Source of the DNA: Lachnospiraceae bacterium UBA4364 | GTDB lineage: Bacteria; Bacillota; Clostridia; Lachnospirales; Lachnospiraceae | NCBI GenBank assembly: GCA_002393955.1 | Contig: DGSK01000001.1 | Span: forward strand, 1 to 64,000 | DNA: 64,000 nucleotides | Direction of reading: 5' to 3' | Shown here: positions 36,349-45,810 of the stretch, piece by piece | Layout of the letters: every line of letters starts with the position of its first letter | Position numbering within the stretch: the stretch's first letter is position 1 | Notes under the pieces: model-generated | Databases searched by the model: none | The model's input: only the letters and a program-made list of their open reading frames with translations | What the model was told of the DNA's origin: nothing | Program-made: the position numbers and the translations under genes

Positions 36349-37620
36349 ATGAAGATACTTGTTGTTGGCGGTGGCGGAAGAGAACATGCCATATGTTACG
36401 GATTACACAAAAGCAGCCGGGTGACAAAGCTTTACTGCGCCCCCGGTAATGCCGGCATTGCAGAATATGCGGAATGTGTTGAAATAGGTGTTATGGATTT
36501 TGAAAAGCAGGTTGCTTTTGCAAAGGAGAAAGCCATCGACCTTGTTGTAGTGGCACCGGATGATCCTCTTGCGGCAGGGCTTGTGGATGAGTTTGAAAAA
36601 GCCGGCATCAAAGCTTTCGGTCCTCGGAAGAATGCAGCTATTCTGGAAGGCAGCAAAGCTTTTTCCAAGGATCTTATGAAGAAATATGGCATTCCCACAG
36701 CTGCTTACGAGACCTTTGATGATCCCGAGAAAGCTCTGGAATATCTTGAGACAGCAAAAATGCCTATAGTACTTAAGGCAGACGGACTGGCTTTGGGAAA
36801 AGGTGTTCTTATCTGCAATGACCTTGAAAGCGCGAAGGCTGGTGTAAAGGAGATAATGCTGGATAAGAAGTTCGGAACCGCGGGCAGCCGGATGGTGGTT
36901 GAGGAATTCATGACCGGACGTGAGGTTTCTGTTTTAAGCTTTGTGGACGGAAAGAATATCCGTATCATGACCAGTGCCCAGGACCATAAGCGGGCAGGCG
37001 ATGGCGACACAGGGCTGAATACCGGTGGAATGGGGACATTTTCACCAAGTCCTTTCTATACCGAAGAAGTAGACAGAATATGCCGAGAGAAGATATATCA
37101 GCCTACGGTGGATGCCATGAGGGCGGAAGGCCGTGAATTCAAGGGTATCATTTTCTTCGGTCTGATGATAACTGAGGATGGACCGAAGGTGCTTGAGTAT
37201 AATGCACGTTTCGGAGATCCCGAGGCTCAGGTGGTCATACCAAGAATGAAAAACGATCTTCTTGATGTGATGGAAGCGTGTGTTGACGGTACTTTGGGGG
37301 ATGTTGAGCTTGAATTCGAGGATAATGCGGCTGTATGCGTTGTCCTTGCGAGTGAAGGTTATCCTGTTAAGTATGAAAAAGGCTATGAAATAAAAGGTCT
37401 TGAGAATTTTAAGGATAAGGACGATTATTTCTGCTTCCATGCCGGTACTAAGTTTGCTGATGGAAAGATCGTGACAAACGGAGGAAGGGTGTTAGGAGTT
37501 ACAGCCAAAGGCGCAGATTTAAAGGAAGCAAGGGCTAAAGCTTACAAGGCCACTGAATGGATTGATTTTGATAACAAGTACATGCGTCACGATATCGGAA
37601 AAGCAATTGATGAGGCATGA
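36349..37620 (+). CDS. purD: Phosphoribosylamine-glycine ligase
   Basis: ATP-grasp enzyme making GAR, the substrate of PurN. 423 residues. It has GGGGREHAICYGL, KADGLALGKGV, NTGGMGTFSPSP and EYNARFGDPEAQV. The AGGAGG site is 12 nt before the ATG. It is last in the pur block, and no clear terminator follows in the 140-bp gap. Confidence 0.96.
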   Translation: MKILVVGGGGREHAICYGLHKSSRVTKLYCAPGNAGIAEYAECVEIGVMDFEKQVAFAKEKAIDLVVVAPDDPLAAGLVDEFEKAGIKAFGPRKNAAILEGSKAFSKDLMKKYGIPTAAYETFDDPEKALEYLETAKMPIVLKADGLALGKGVLICNDLESAKAGVKEIMLDKKFGTAGSRMVVEEFMTGREVSVLSFVDGKNIRIMTSAQDHKRAGDGDTGLNTGGMGTFSPSPFYTEEVDRICREKIYQPTVDAMRAEGREFKGIIFFGLMITEDGPKVLEYNARFGDPEAQVVIPRMKNDLLDVMEACVDGTLGDVELEFEDNAAVCVVLASEGYPVKYEKGYEIKGLENFKDKDDYFCFHAGTKFADGKIVTNGGRVLGVTAKGADLKEARAKAYKATEWIDFDNKYMRHDIGKAIDEA

Positions 37621-37761
37621 TGCAGTTAACATAATTTTATTATTTTTACAAAAAAAGAGTGCATTATTGAAAATAATATGATAAAATCCTTGTGTTATGC
37701 ATATGGATATAAATAACGAGAGATATGCATAGTTTTTTGAGTTTTACGGAGGAAGAAAAGT

Positions 37762-39075
37762 ATGGAAAGCAGAACAGTTAAGAGAAGCATCGGTGTCAGG
37801 ATATTGCCTGCGCTTTTTCTGGCATTTGTCATGATGTTTGCAATGCAGATGATGGTTTTTGCCGCAGCGAATGAAGGTGATACCATTACTGTAACAAAAG
37901 AAGGCGGCTGTAATGTCCGTAAATCCGCATCAACGGACAGCGAAAAGGCCGGTGCGGCCGACAAGGGACAGTCTTTTGTGGTAGCGGAGGTTGTAGAAGC
38001 CGGAGATTATGTATGGTACAGGGTTGAGAGTGATTCTGTTTCCGGCTATATCCGCGGAGATATGGTTGAAGTTACAGCTACTGCTGAGGAAACACCTGCA
38101 ACCGAGGCTCCGGAGGAAAGCGAAGCCACAGAACCGGAAGCGACTGAAGAGCCGGCGCCTGCGGCATCTTCACAGGCGACACTTAATGCATTAGAGCCTA
38201 CAGCAGATCCTGATGTTATCCCTGAGGGCTTTACAAAGGTTACCCTCAATACCGGAGCAGGTTCAGTAACCGGCTGGCAGAACGGTAATTTTTATATTAT
38301 CTATGCTCAGACACTTGGCAGTGATCCCGGATGGTATCTGCTGGATGCAACAGACAGCAGCGATATGATCTGGATAAGATACAACAGTTCGCTTTTTACT
38401 GCTGCTTCTACAGCAAAGACTTCATCCGGCAGCGGATATCTTATAATGGCCATAGTATTCGGTGTGCTCTGTGTAATACTTATAATTGTAGTTGTTGTTC
38501 TCGGTATGAAGCAGTTCGGTGGAAACAACAATAGTTTTGATGATGACGATGATGATGACGACGATGACGATTATGATGATGACGATTATGATGATGACGA
38601 CGATGATGAGGAAGATGAAAGACCGGCAAGACGTCCTGCATCAAGGAGCGCATCTTCAGCAAGGCGTGCTACGTCCTCAAGGCCTGTAGTTCCTGCAGGA
38701 CGTCAGGGGGCAAGACAGCAGTCAGCAGGTACAGCTTATCCTCAGGGCAACGGAAGGGTAAGAAGGGCTGATCCTTCGAGAAAATCACTTGCAACAGCAC
38801 AGAAGCCTTCAAACATACCTGATGATGACTATGACGATGATGATTATGATGATTATGGTGAGGATCTGTCAGAGACAAAGGTAATGCCTGCAAAGGAAGT
38901 GGTTGAAAGAAGACCTGAGAGAAGGGCTGAAGGCGGACAGGTACGTACCCAGGCAAGGCGTTCACAGGCTGTATCAAGATCATCTGCAGGCAGGGCCGTA
39001 CAGGGCGGTGCACAGCGCAGGACATCTGCACAGTATAATAAGACCAGAGTCAGAAATGATGAGGACGATGAGTAA
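37762..39075 (+). CDS. SH3-domain membrane protein with poly-Asp and basic tail
   Basis: 437 residues. It has a signal peptide (about 12-35), a bacterial SH3 domain (about 40-100; CNVRKSAST...GYIRGDMV), a Thr/Glu/Pro linker, an approximately 60-residue second region and one membrane segment (about 222-246). The SH3 part is thus predicted outside. The predicted cytoplasmic tail begins with about 27 nearly continuous Asp residues (38539-38615) and continues with an Arg/Ser/Ala-rich stretch, a second short DDD-Y run and another basic stretch. The tail looks disordered and strongly zwitterionic. GGAGG lies about 12 nt before the ATG. Function unknown. Confidence 0.82.
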   Translation: MESRTVKRSIGVRILPALFLAFVMMFAMQMMVFAAANEGDTITVTKEGGCNVRKSASTDSEKAGAADKGQSFVVAEVVEAGDYVWYRVESDSVSGYIRGDMVEVTATAEETPATEAPEESEATEPEATEEPAPAASSQATLNALEPTADPDVIPEGFTKVTLNTGAGSVTGWQNGNFYIIYAQTLGSDPGWYLLDATDSSDMIWIRYNSSLFTAASTAKTSSGSGYLIMAIVFGVLCVILIIVVVVLGMKQFGGNNNSFDDDDDDDDDDDYDDDDYDDDDDDEEDERPARRPASRSASSARRATSSRPVVPAGRQGARQQSAGTAYPQGNGRVRRADPSRKSLATAQKPSNIPDDDYDDDDYDDYGEDLSETKVMPAKEVVERRPERRAEGGQVRTQARRSQAVSRSSAGRAVQGGAQRRTSAQYNKTRVRNDEDDE

Positions 39076-39118
39076 TTCCGGTTAGTTTTTGGAACACATT
39101 AATCAATTGATTTAAGAG

Positions 39119-39162
39119 TCTCATTCTGTTATATTTATTATGTAACAGAATGAGATTTTTTT
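39119..39162 (+). terminator. Terminator after the SH3/poly-Asp gene
   Basis: A perfect 13-bp stem (39119-39131 with 39143-39155) followed by seven T. Confidence 0.95.
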
Positions 39163-39245
39163 ATTAAATATTACTTTTAGCCGGATTTTTCTCTAATAAA
39201 ATAATATAGTTAAGTGCATAATGCTATATCGATCAGGGAGGTATC

Positions 39246-39626
39246 ATGAAATTCGAAATAGATCATAATTCCGAAGAGAGTAAATACATACAGCTTCATG
39301 ACAGGATCATTACTATGATTGCATCAGGCAAGCTTTCCGAGGGCGATGTCCTTCCGTCTGTAAGGGAAATGGCGGAGATCCTGGATATTAATTTTCATAC
39401 GGTAAACAAGGCATATGCTTTGCTGCGGGATGAGGGATATGTGGCAATGTATCCAAGGATAGGGACGGTTATAGAGCTTTCATTCAATAAGAAGAGCCGC
39501 AGGACAGAGATTGACCGCAATATAAAGCTCATAGCAGCAAAGGCAAAATGCATGGATATGGATGTTGATGAATTACACCGGATGATAGATTCTGATTACG
39601 GAAGGTTAGTCAAAAAAAAGAATTAA
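39246..39626 (+). CDS. GntR-family regulator, YtrA type
   Basis: 126 residues. It has a winged helix (about 10-75) with LPSVREMAEILDINFHTVNKAYALLRDEGYV, and a short helical C-terminal part as in the YtrA subgroup, which lacks a large effector domain. YtrA-type regulators usually repress adjacent operons, so clpC-radA 23 nt downstream is the likely target. Many other Firmicutes have CtsR plus McsA/McsB here instead. The AGGGAGG ribosome site lies 5 nt before the ATG. Confidence 0.9.
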   Translation: MKFEIDHNSEESKYIQLHDRIITMIASGKLSEGDVLPSVREMAEILDINFHTVNKAYALLRDEGYVAMYPRIGTVIELSFNKKSRRTEIDRNIKLIAAKAKCMDMDVDELHRMIDSDYGRLVKKKN

Positions 39627-39649
39627 ATTTTTTGGCGGAAAGAGGAAAA

Positions 39650-42190
39650 ATGAAACAATATACTGAAGCGGCAAGTGCTGCATTGCTGCAGGCGGCAAAA
39701 GCGGCGGCTGATATGCAGGCCGGCTATATCGGCACGGAACATATCCTTATAGGACTTATGCGTGAAGTAGACTGCACGGCAGCTTCCTGGCTCAGGGCCC
39801 AGCACATCACTGAAAAAAGGATAATGGATATTATTGATGATGATGCAACCTTTAACGGAGGTATTTCCGTAGGTGCCGTCGGAAAAAGCCGGGATCTGGA
39901 TTATTCGGTAAAGGCACTGGAGGTGCTCGATCAGGCTGAGAGTATTTCCGCAAAGACCGGAGCTAACAGTATCGGTACCGAAGCAATACTTTTATCAATC
40001 GTTACAATAAGGGACTGTACAGCACTGCGTCTTTTGATTGCATGTGGGCTTGATGTAATGGAATTCCTGAAAGAAATAGCCCGTAATTCTTCAGCAGTCA
40101 TGGGAATGGATTTTTCAAATTATATTAAATCCGTTGTCAGAAAAAGGACAAATTCCGGGCAGAGAAAGCCGGCATCCAACCCTATGCTTTCGCAGTATGG
40201 CAGGGATATGACGGAGCTTGCAAGAACAGGCAGGCTGGATCCGGTAGTTGGACGCAGGGAAGAAATCGCAAGGGTTATAAGGATATTAAGCAGACGCACA
40301 AAAAACAATCCATGCCTTATCGGTGAGCCGGGTGTCGGCAAGACTGCTATTGCGGAAGGGATTGCCCAGAAGATCGTTGCCGGCGACGTCCCGGAGGATC
40401 TGAAGGAAAAAAAGCTTGTTTCCCTTGACTTGTCCGGCATGGTAGCCGGCAGCCGGTACAGAGGCGAGTTTGAGGAACGGCTTAAACGACTTATGAATGA
40501 GGTGGAGGAAGACGGAAACATAATCCTTTTCATGGACGAAATCCATACCATAGTAGGGGCAGGTTCTGCTGAAGGCTCTCTCGATGCTTCGAATATACTG
40601 AAACCGGCTCTTTCAAGAGGCGAATTGCGCATGATAGGAGCTACTACCGTATCCGAATACAGGAAGTATTTTTCCAAGGATGCAGCACTTGAGAGACGTT
40701 TCCAGCCGGTGGTTGTGGAAGAACCGACTGTTGAAGAGACTGTTGAAATCCTCAAGGGCTTAAAGGAAAAATACGAAGCATATCATGGACTGGAGATAAA
40801 GGATGAGGCACTGCAGGCTGCTGCGGCTTTTTCCGAGAGATATATTTCCGACAGGTTTCTTCCGGATAAAGCAATCGATCTTGTGGATGAAGCATGCGCC
40901 GGAATGAAGCTTAAAAATTCCAACCTGCCGGCATCCCTTATAAAGACCGGAGAAGAAATAAAATCTATCGAGGATGAGGTCTGCGATGCGATAATCGCTG
41001 AGGATTTTGAACTTGCCGGTGAACTAAAAAGAAAAGAAATAGCGCTTAAGTCAAAATATGAAGCCGCAATGAAACGTCATGAGGAAAAGACTGAAAAGCT
41101 GCTTATTGTGGACGAAGAAACCATTGCGGAAGCAGTAAGCGTATGGACCAGGATCCCGGTGAATAAAATCGCTGAAAAAGAAAGCGAAAGATTATTAAAG
41201 CTTGAAGATCAGCTTCACAAGAGGGTTATTGGACAGGAAGAAGCTGTAAATGCTGTTTCCAGGGCAATTAGACGCGGCAGGGTTGGAATACAGGATCCTG
41301 CAAGACCCATAGGCTCATTTCTGTTTTTGGGTCCTACCGGCGTAGGCAAGACAGAGCTTTCCAAGGCGCTGGCAGAGCTTGTATTCGGTACTGAAGATGC
41401 TCTTATAAGGGTGGATATGTCCGAATATATGGAACCGCATTCGGTTTCCAAGATGATAGGGTCGCCTCCGGGATATGTGGGATTTGATGACGGAGGCCAG
41501 CTTTCGGAACAGGTAAGACGCCATCCATATTCGGTAGTACTTTTTGATGAGATTGAAAAGGCCCATCCGGATGTGTTTAATGTGCTTTTGCAGGTGTTCG
41601 ACGACGGACATATCACGGATTCCCAGGGGCGAAAGGTTTCTTTCAAGAATACTATCCTTATAATGACATCCAACGCAGGGGCTAGAAATATAATTGAGCC
41701 TAAGAACCTGGGATTTACTGCACATACAAGTGAAAAGCAGGAATATGACAGGATGCGCAAGGGGGTAATGGATGAGGTTAAGCGGATATTTAAGCCTGAG
41801 TTCATCAACCGCATCGATGAGATGATAGTATTCCATCCTCTCGGGGATAAGGAACTAAAAGCAATAGTAAACCTTCTGTCGAAAGAGCTTAGTGAAAGAG
41901 TCGAAAAACAGATGGGGGTTAAGCTTAAGATATCCGCCTCAATGAAGGATATGATCATCAAAAAACATGTGGATGTTAAAATGGGGGCAAGGCCTCTCAA
42001 GCGTGCCATCCAGTCAGAAATTGAGGACCCGCTGTCAGAAGAAATCCTGTCAGGGAGGATAAAGTCCGGAGATACCGTAACGGTCACCGTAAAGGATGAA
42101 AAAGCTGCGTTTGTGCACGGGGAAGAGCCTGTGGTAAAAAAGAAAAAGGCTATAGTTATTGGTACTTCGTCCGCACGCAGAAAAAAATAA
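39650..42190 (+). CDS. clpC: ClpC-type AAA+ protease chaperone
   Basis: Unfolds proteins for the ClpP peptidase. 846 residues from ATG 39650, which has AGAGGAAA just upstream; a TTG at 39632 would add six residues. The N-domain has two Clp repeats (about 1-140). AAA1 has Walker A GEPGVGKT, a short middle domain (about 405-470) carries the UVR-like segment, and AAA2 has GPTGVGKT and the sensor-2 GARPLKRAI. A ClpP-binding loop cannot be assigned by eye. It is 23 nt from the regulator gene, and radA follows, the same neighbour as in Bacillus. Confidence 0.95.
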   Translation: MKQYTEAASAALLQAAKAAADMQAGYIGTEHILIGLMREVDCTAASWLRAQHITEKRIMDIIDDDATFNGGISVGAVGKSRDLDYSVKALEVLDQAESISAKTGANSIGTEAILLSIVTIRDCTALRLLIACGLDVMEFLKEIARNSSAVMGMDFSNYIKSVVRKRTNSGQRKPASNPMLSQYGRDMTELARTGRLDPVVGRREEIARVIRILSRRTKNNPCLIGEPGVGKTAIAEGIAQKIVAGDVPEDLKEKKLVSLDLSGMVAGSRYRGEFEERLKRLMNEVEEDGNIILFMDEIHTIVGAGSAEGSLDASNILKPALSRGELRMIGATTVSEYRKYFSKDAALERRFQPVVVEEPTVEETVEILKGLKEKYEAYHGLEIKDEALQAAAAFSERYISDRFLPDKAIDLVDEACAGMKLKNSNLPASLIKTGEEIKSIEDEVCDAIIAEDFELAGELKRKEIALKSKYEAAMKRHEEKTEKLLIVDEETIAEAVSVWTRIPVNKIAEKESERLLKLEDQLHKRVIGQEEAVNAVSRAIRRGRVGIQDPARPIGSFLFLGPTGVGKTELSKALAELVFGTEDALIRVDMSEYMEPHSVSKMIGSPPGYVGFDDGGQLSEQVRRHPYSVVLFDEIEKAHPDVFNVLLQVFDDGHITDSQGRKVSFKNTILIMTSNAGARNIIEPKNLGFTAHTSEKQEYDRMRKGVMDEVKRIFKPEFINRIDEMIVFHPLGDKELKAIVNLLSKELSERVEKQMGVKLKISASMKDMIIKKHVDVKMGARPLKRAIQSEIEDPLSEEILSGRIKSGDTVTVTVKDEKAAFVHGEEPVVKKKKAIVIGTSSARRKK

Positions 42191-42213
42191 TCACTACTGT
42201 AATATACTGATTA

Positions 42214-42276
42214 TGGTATAATATATTTGTTCAGTCTTTGCATTTATGTGTATTTTTGTACATTTATGCAAAGAAA
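42214..42276 (+). promoter_or_regulatory. Extended -10 promoter and leader hairpin before the small protein gene
   Basis: TGGTATAAT (TATAAT at 42217-42222) forms an extended -10. About 15 nt later a hairpin joins CTTTGCAT with ATGCAAAG (about 42236-42276) in the leader of the gene starting at 42320. Its role is unknown. Confidence 0.55.
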
Positions 42277-42319
42277 CAGTTCATTCAATCATTCTTTTTA
42301 CAGAGAAATGGAGGACATT

Positions 42320-42733
42320 ATGTCAGTTGTAAAGGAACTCATTCGTACCGAAGAAAACGGAAAGCTCAGTTTCGGTGATTATACACTTGCTGAGAAGACT
42401 AAAAAAGAAGATTTTCAGTATGAGGGCGACCTTATGAAGGTCAAGACATATAAAGATATCACAAGGCTTGAAAAGAATGGACTGGTGCTTTACGAGTCGG
42501 TTCCGGGAACAAGCGTAAATGAATTCAAGGAGACCGAAGACGGCGTTGATTTTGCCGTTGAGGGACCGGAGGATGCACAGATCACACTTGGTCTTGCGGA
42601 AGATACATCCTATAATGTATTTGTAGCCGGCAAAGAGATCGGTATGATGAAGACTAATCTGGGCGGAAAGCTTGCCATCAGTGTAGAGCTTGCAGGAATG
42701 GGTGAAACAGAAGTAAAGGTGGTTAAAGCATAA
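42320..42733 (+). CDS. Conserved small protein between clpC and radA
   Basis: 137 residues from ATG 42320, which has TGGAGG 5 nt upstream; the longer frame from 42227 covers the leader hairpin and is unlikely. It is a beta-rich, cytoplasmic-looking sequence (LSFGDYTLAEK...GDLMKVKTYKDITRLEKNG) ending in alternating hydrophobic residues. Similar Lachnospiraceae proteins are, as I recall, annotated endosialidase without clear support. No catalytic motif is visible. The stop is 2 nt before radA. Confidence 0.78.
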   Translation: MSVVKELIRTEENGKLSFGDYTLAEKTKKEDFQYEGDLMKVKTYKDITRLEKNGLVLYESVPGTSVNEFKETEDGVDFAVEGPEDAQITLGLAEDTSYNVFVAGKEIGMMKTNLGGKLAISVELAGMGETEVKVVKA

Positions 42734-42735
42734 TA

Positions 42736-44124
42736 TTGGCACCAAAGGCAAAGACAAAGACAGTATTTTTCTGTAAGGAATGCGGCTTTGAATCTGTCAA
42801 ATGGAACGGTCAGTGTCCGTCCTGCCATGCATGGAATACCATGATCGAGCAGGAGGTATCGGCCACGGTGATAAAGAAAAAAGGGGCTGGCGGGCCTGGA
42901 TACGAGCCTGCTGCCCCTTGTGCGTTATCTGAGATCACTTTGGGTGATGAGGACCGTATAAAGACAGGGATAGAAGAGTTCGACAGAGTGCTGGGCGGCG
43001 GAATAGTTCCGGGGTCCCTTGTTTTGGTGGGCGGTGATCCCGGAATAGGGAAATCCACTCTGCTGCTTCAGGTCTGCAGGGAGCTTTCGGCTGCAGGTGA
43101 GAGCGTACTTTATATTTCCGGCGAGGAATCCACCAGACAGATAAAGATGCGTGCCGACAGGCTGGGAGATTTTAAGAAGGATATGCTGCTGCTCTGCGAG
43201 ACGGACCTGACAGCAATATCCGATATCATCAGGAACAAAAAGCCGCGTATAGTCATTATCGATTCCATACAGACCATGTATAACGAGGATGTTTCAGGTA
43301 CACCGGGATCTGTATCTCAGGTACGTGAATCCACGGCTGTGCTCCTGCAGCTTTCTAAGACACTGGGGATATCTATTTTCATTGTTGGACATGTAACTAA
43401 AGAGGGCACAGTGGCAGGCCCCAGGATACTTGAGCATATGGTTGATACTGTGCTTTATTTTGAGGGAGACAGATACGCGGCCTACCGCATACTCAGGGGA
43501 GTTAAGAACCGTTTCGGATCCACTAATGAGATTGGCGTATTCGAAATGTGGGAAAAGGGACTCAGGGAAGTAAAGAATCCTTCCGAATACCTCCTGCAGG
43601 GACGGCAGAGCGGTGCCAGCGGCATAGTGACAGGGTGTTCTGTGGAAGGGACAAGACCTATGCTTTTGGAGGCTCAGGCGCTTGTATGCCAGACTGCGTT
43701 CGGGATACCCAGACGTCAGGCTTCCGGAGCTGACTTAAACCGTATTAATCTAATGATGGCAGTACTGGAGAAAAGACTGGGGCTTCATTTGGGCCAATGC
43801 GATGCATATGTGAATATTGCGGGCGGCATGAAGATTGTTGAGCCTGCTGTTGACCTTGCACTTGCCATGGCCATAGTTTCCAGTTTCCTGAATATACCTG
43901 TGGATGATTCGCTGATAGCAGTAGGTGAGATCGGACTTTCCGGTGAAGTCAGGAGTGTCAGCCAGATAGAGCAACGTGTATCCGAAGCTGCAAAGATGGG
44001 ATACGGTACCTGCGTGATACCTGAGGCTGGTGCTGACAGGCTGAAAGGGATAAAAGGTCTCGGGAATATCCGTATTGTTCCAGTGGATTCGGTGAAAAAA
44101 GCGATAAGTATAATACAGAAATGA
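42736..44124 (+). CDS. radA: DNA repair protein RadA
   Basis: RecA-related helicase that extends recombination intermediates. 462 residues from TTG 42736. It has a zinc finger CKECG...CPSCH (about 13-30), Walker A GGDPGIGKST, the RadA-specific KNRFGSTNE and a Lon-like C-terminal domain (about 330-462). No strong ribosome site is seen, so it is probably coupled to the gene ending 2 nt upstream. Confidence 0.95.
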   Translation: MAPKAKTKTVFFCKECGFESVKWNGQCPSCHAWNTMIEQEVSATVIKKKGAGGPGYEPAAPCALSEITLGDEDRIKTGIEEFDRVLGGGIVPGSLVLVGGDPGIGKSTLLLQVCRELSAAGESVLYISGEESTRQIKMRADRLGDFKKDMLLLCETDLTAISDIIRNKKPRIVIIDSIQTMYNEDVSGTPGSVSQVRESTAVLLQLSKTLGISIFIVGHVTKEGTVAGPRILEHMVDTVLYFEGDRYAAYRILRGVKNRFGSTNEIGVFEMWEKGLREVKNPSEYLLQGRQSGASGIVTGCSVEGTRPMLLEAQALVCQTAFGIPRRQASGADLNRINLMMAVLEKRLGLHLGQCDAYVNIAGGMKIVEPAVDLALAMAIVSSFLNIPVDDSLIAVGEIGLSGEVRSVSQIEQRVSEAAKMGYGTCVIPEAGADRLKGIKGLGNIRIVPVDSVKKAISIIQK

Positions 44125-44162
44125 TAAAGCTTCGCACGAGGCACTCGGCGTGGAGGGTTAAT

Positions 44163-44912
44163 ATGCGTATAATGATAACCAACGATGACGGTATAAAGTC
44201 TCCGGGACTTAAAAAGCTGGCAGAGACAGCTAAGAAATTTGGAGAAGTGATAGTGGCTGCGCCCAAGGAACAGTGCAGCGCTATGTCACATCATATCACG
44301 TTAAGAAATGACATAGAATTTTCGGAGTACGATTTCCCTGTTGACGGAGTAAAAGCATATGCTTTTGAGGGAACTCCGGCTGACTGTATCAGGGCTTCTT
44401 TTTTAGGGTTTATACCGAGGGCTGAAAGACCGGATATGGTTTTCTCAGGGATAAACGAAGGCTCTAACTGCGGCTTTGACATACAGTATTCGGCAACTGT
44501 TGGTGCAGCTATGGAAGCACTGCTTTATAACGTGCCCGCTATCTGTTTCTCACAGGGGGTCAGGGAATGTAATCTGCATGGCGGTGAAGGTGTGATCACG
44601 GATGTCTGTGATAAATATTTGTATGATGTCATTGATGAGCTTCTCAAGAACGAATTGATGTCGAACTGCTGCTGGAATGTGAATTTTCCCAACTGTCGTC
44701 CGGATCAGTACAGGGGTATGCTTTACGACCGTTTTCCTTCCCAGCAGGCATTCTGGGATGACAGATATGCACCATATACCGGAGAGGATGGCAGGAACTA
44801 TATACATATGTCGACTGAGCCTATAAAAGGAGCGGAGGAAGGCAGTGACATGAAGGCGCTGCTTGATGGTTACATATCTATTGGATATGTAAGGAATATG
44901 GTCCTTCTGTAA
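44163..44912 (+). CDS. surE: 5'/3'-nucleotidase SurE
   Basis: Removes phosphate from nucleoside monophosphates. 249 residues from ATG 44163, chosen because GGAGGG lies about 6 nt upstream and the protein then opens MRIMITNDDGIKSPG, the metal-binding start of the family. The in-frame ATG at 44121 is inside radA. Further motifs are AAPKEQCSAMSH and SGINEGSNCGFDIQYSATVGAAMEA. The length matches E. coli SurE. Confidence 0.95.
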   Translation: MRIMITNDDGIKSPGLKKLAETAKKFGEVIVAAPKEQCSAMSHHITLRNDIEFSEYDFPVDGVKAYAFEGTPADCIRASFLGFIPRAERPDMVFSGINEGSNCGFDIQYSATVGAAMEALLYNVPAICFSQGVRECNLHGGEGVITDVCDKYLYDVIDELLKNELMSNCCWNVNFPNCRPDQYRGMLYDRFPSQQAFWDDRYAPYTGEDGRNYIHMSTEPIKGAEEGSDMKALLDGYISIGYVRNMVLL

Positions 44913-45012
44913 GCGGCATGCCTCCTGCACGGAGATACTTACTCATGCATACTTTGGAAAGCAGAATGACAAAACGAAAAAAGTTTTGGCATTTGATATA
45001 TATTATGATGAA

Positions 45013-45498
45013 ATGAAAATACTGATAGTCAGCGACTCACATGTGAATAATAACGTTATAATACAGACTCTTGTGAAAGAAAAGCCGGATATGCTTATCC
45101 ACCTCGGGGATATTGAAAATGATACTTTTCCGCTCGAGCAGGCTCTGGGCACAGAAAAGCCCTCTATCTATATCAGGGGCAACTGTGATTATTATGACAG
45201 AAATCTAAAGCCCAATGCCGTATTCAGCCTCTGTGGACACAGATTCTTTGCAACTCACGGGCATATGTATGGCGTAAATTATGGCTATGACAAGCTTGTA
45301 TATGCAGCGAAGGAAAAGGACTGTGATGTTGCTCTTTTCGGACATATCCATAAGCCGGTGGATGAAGAGATTGGCGGAGTCCGTGTGTTAAATCCCGGCA
45401 GCATATCCAGACCCAGGGGTGGGAGCAAGCGTTCATATATCATTACGGAGCTTGATGAAGATGGGAAGATGGACGTGTTATTCCGTGAGATAGTTTAG
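45013..45498 (+). CDS. YfcE/MJ0936-type phosphodiesterase
   Basis: A metallophosphoesterase of 161 residues from ATG 45013, giving MKILIVSDSH at the start; a TTG at 44986 would add nine residues. All five metal-site motifs are present: SDSH, HLGDIE, GNCDY, THGHMYG and GHIHKP. Relatives hydrolyse phosphodiesters with manganese; the true substrate is unknown. The ribosome site is weak. Confidence 0.9.
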   Translation: MKILIVSDSHVNNNVIIQTLVKEKPDMLIHLGDIENDTFPLEQALGTEKPSIYIRGNCDYYDRNLKPNAVFSLCGHRFFATHGHMYGVNYGYDKLVYAAKEKDCDVALFGHIHKPVDEEIGGVRVLNPGSISRPRGGSKRSYIITELDEDGKMDVLFREIV

Positions 45499-45678
45499 TC
45501 GGATTTTTCGGATTTTAACCAGATAAGCTACAAAAACGAGTGAAAATGCCTTTCGTCAGGAAAACAAGCGTTTTGTCGGAAATTATGCCCCCAAAAAACT
45601 GCTTGGCCTATAATGTAGTTCGGTAAAGCGGAATATGCCTTTGCTCATGAAACATAATAATTGCCGGAGGGAACAATA
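45499..45678. other. Spacer with no recognised feature
   Basis: 180 bp of AT-rich sequence between the phosphodiesterase and the small zinc-ribbon frame. No convincing terminator is seen. Confidence 0.4.
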
Positions 45679-45810
45679 ATGGGATTTTGCAGTAAATGCG
45701 GAGCAGAATATCAGAAAGGATCGCAGTTCTGTACCAAATGCGGCACAAGAATCTTAACTGATGACATCAAAGGGTTTGACTTTTTCCGCTTTTCTGTTAT
45801 AATATGCTAA
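45679..45810 (+). CDS. 43-residue zinc-ribbon peptide, possibly a gene fragment
   Basis: A short frame with a good GGAGGG site 8 nt before the ATG. It encodes one complete zinc ribbon (CSKC at 4-7 and CTKC at 18-21) plus about 20 residues. The end lies inside the promoter of the small RNA that follows: TTGACT and TATAAT are both within its last codons. It resembles the N-terminal ribbons of the proteins at 22895 and 61537. It is either a remnant of such a gene cut off by the downstream cassette or a real micro-protein. Confidence 0.6.
   Translation: MGFCSKCGAEYQKGSQFCTKCGTRILTDDIKGFDFFRFSVIIC
45776..45803 (+). promoter_or_regulatory. Promoter of the small antitoxin-like RNA
   Basis: TTGACT (45776-45781), 16-bp spacer, perfect TATAAT (45798-45803). 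The start should be near 45810. Confidence 0.85.

Noticed and set aside
41215..42087. 290-codon - strand frame opposite clpC
   Set aside because: An antisense shadow of the strongly conserved AAA2 domain of ClpC; composition is Ser/Leu/Ile-rich with no known domain.
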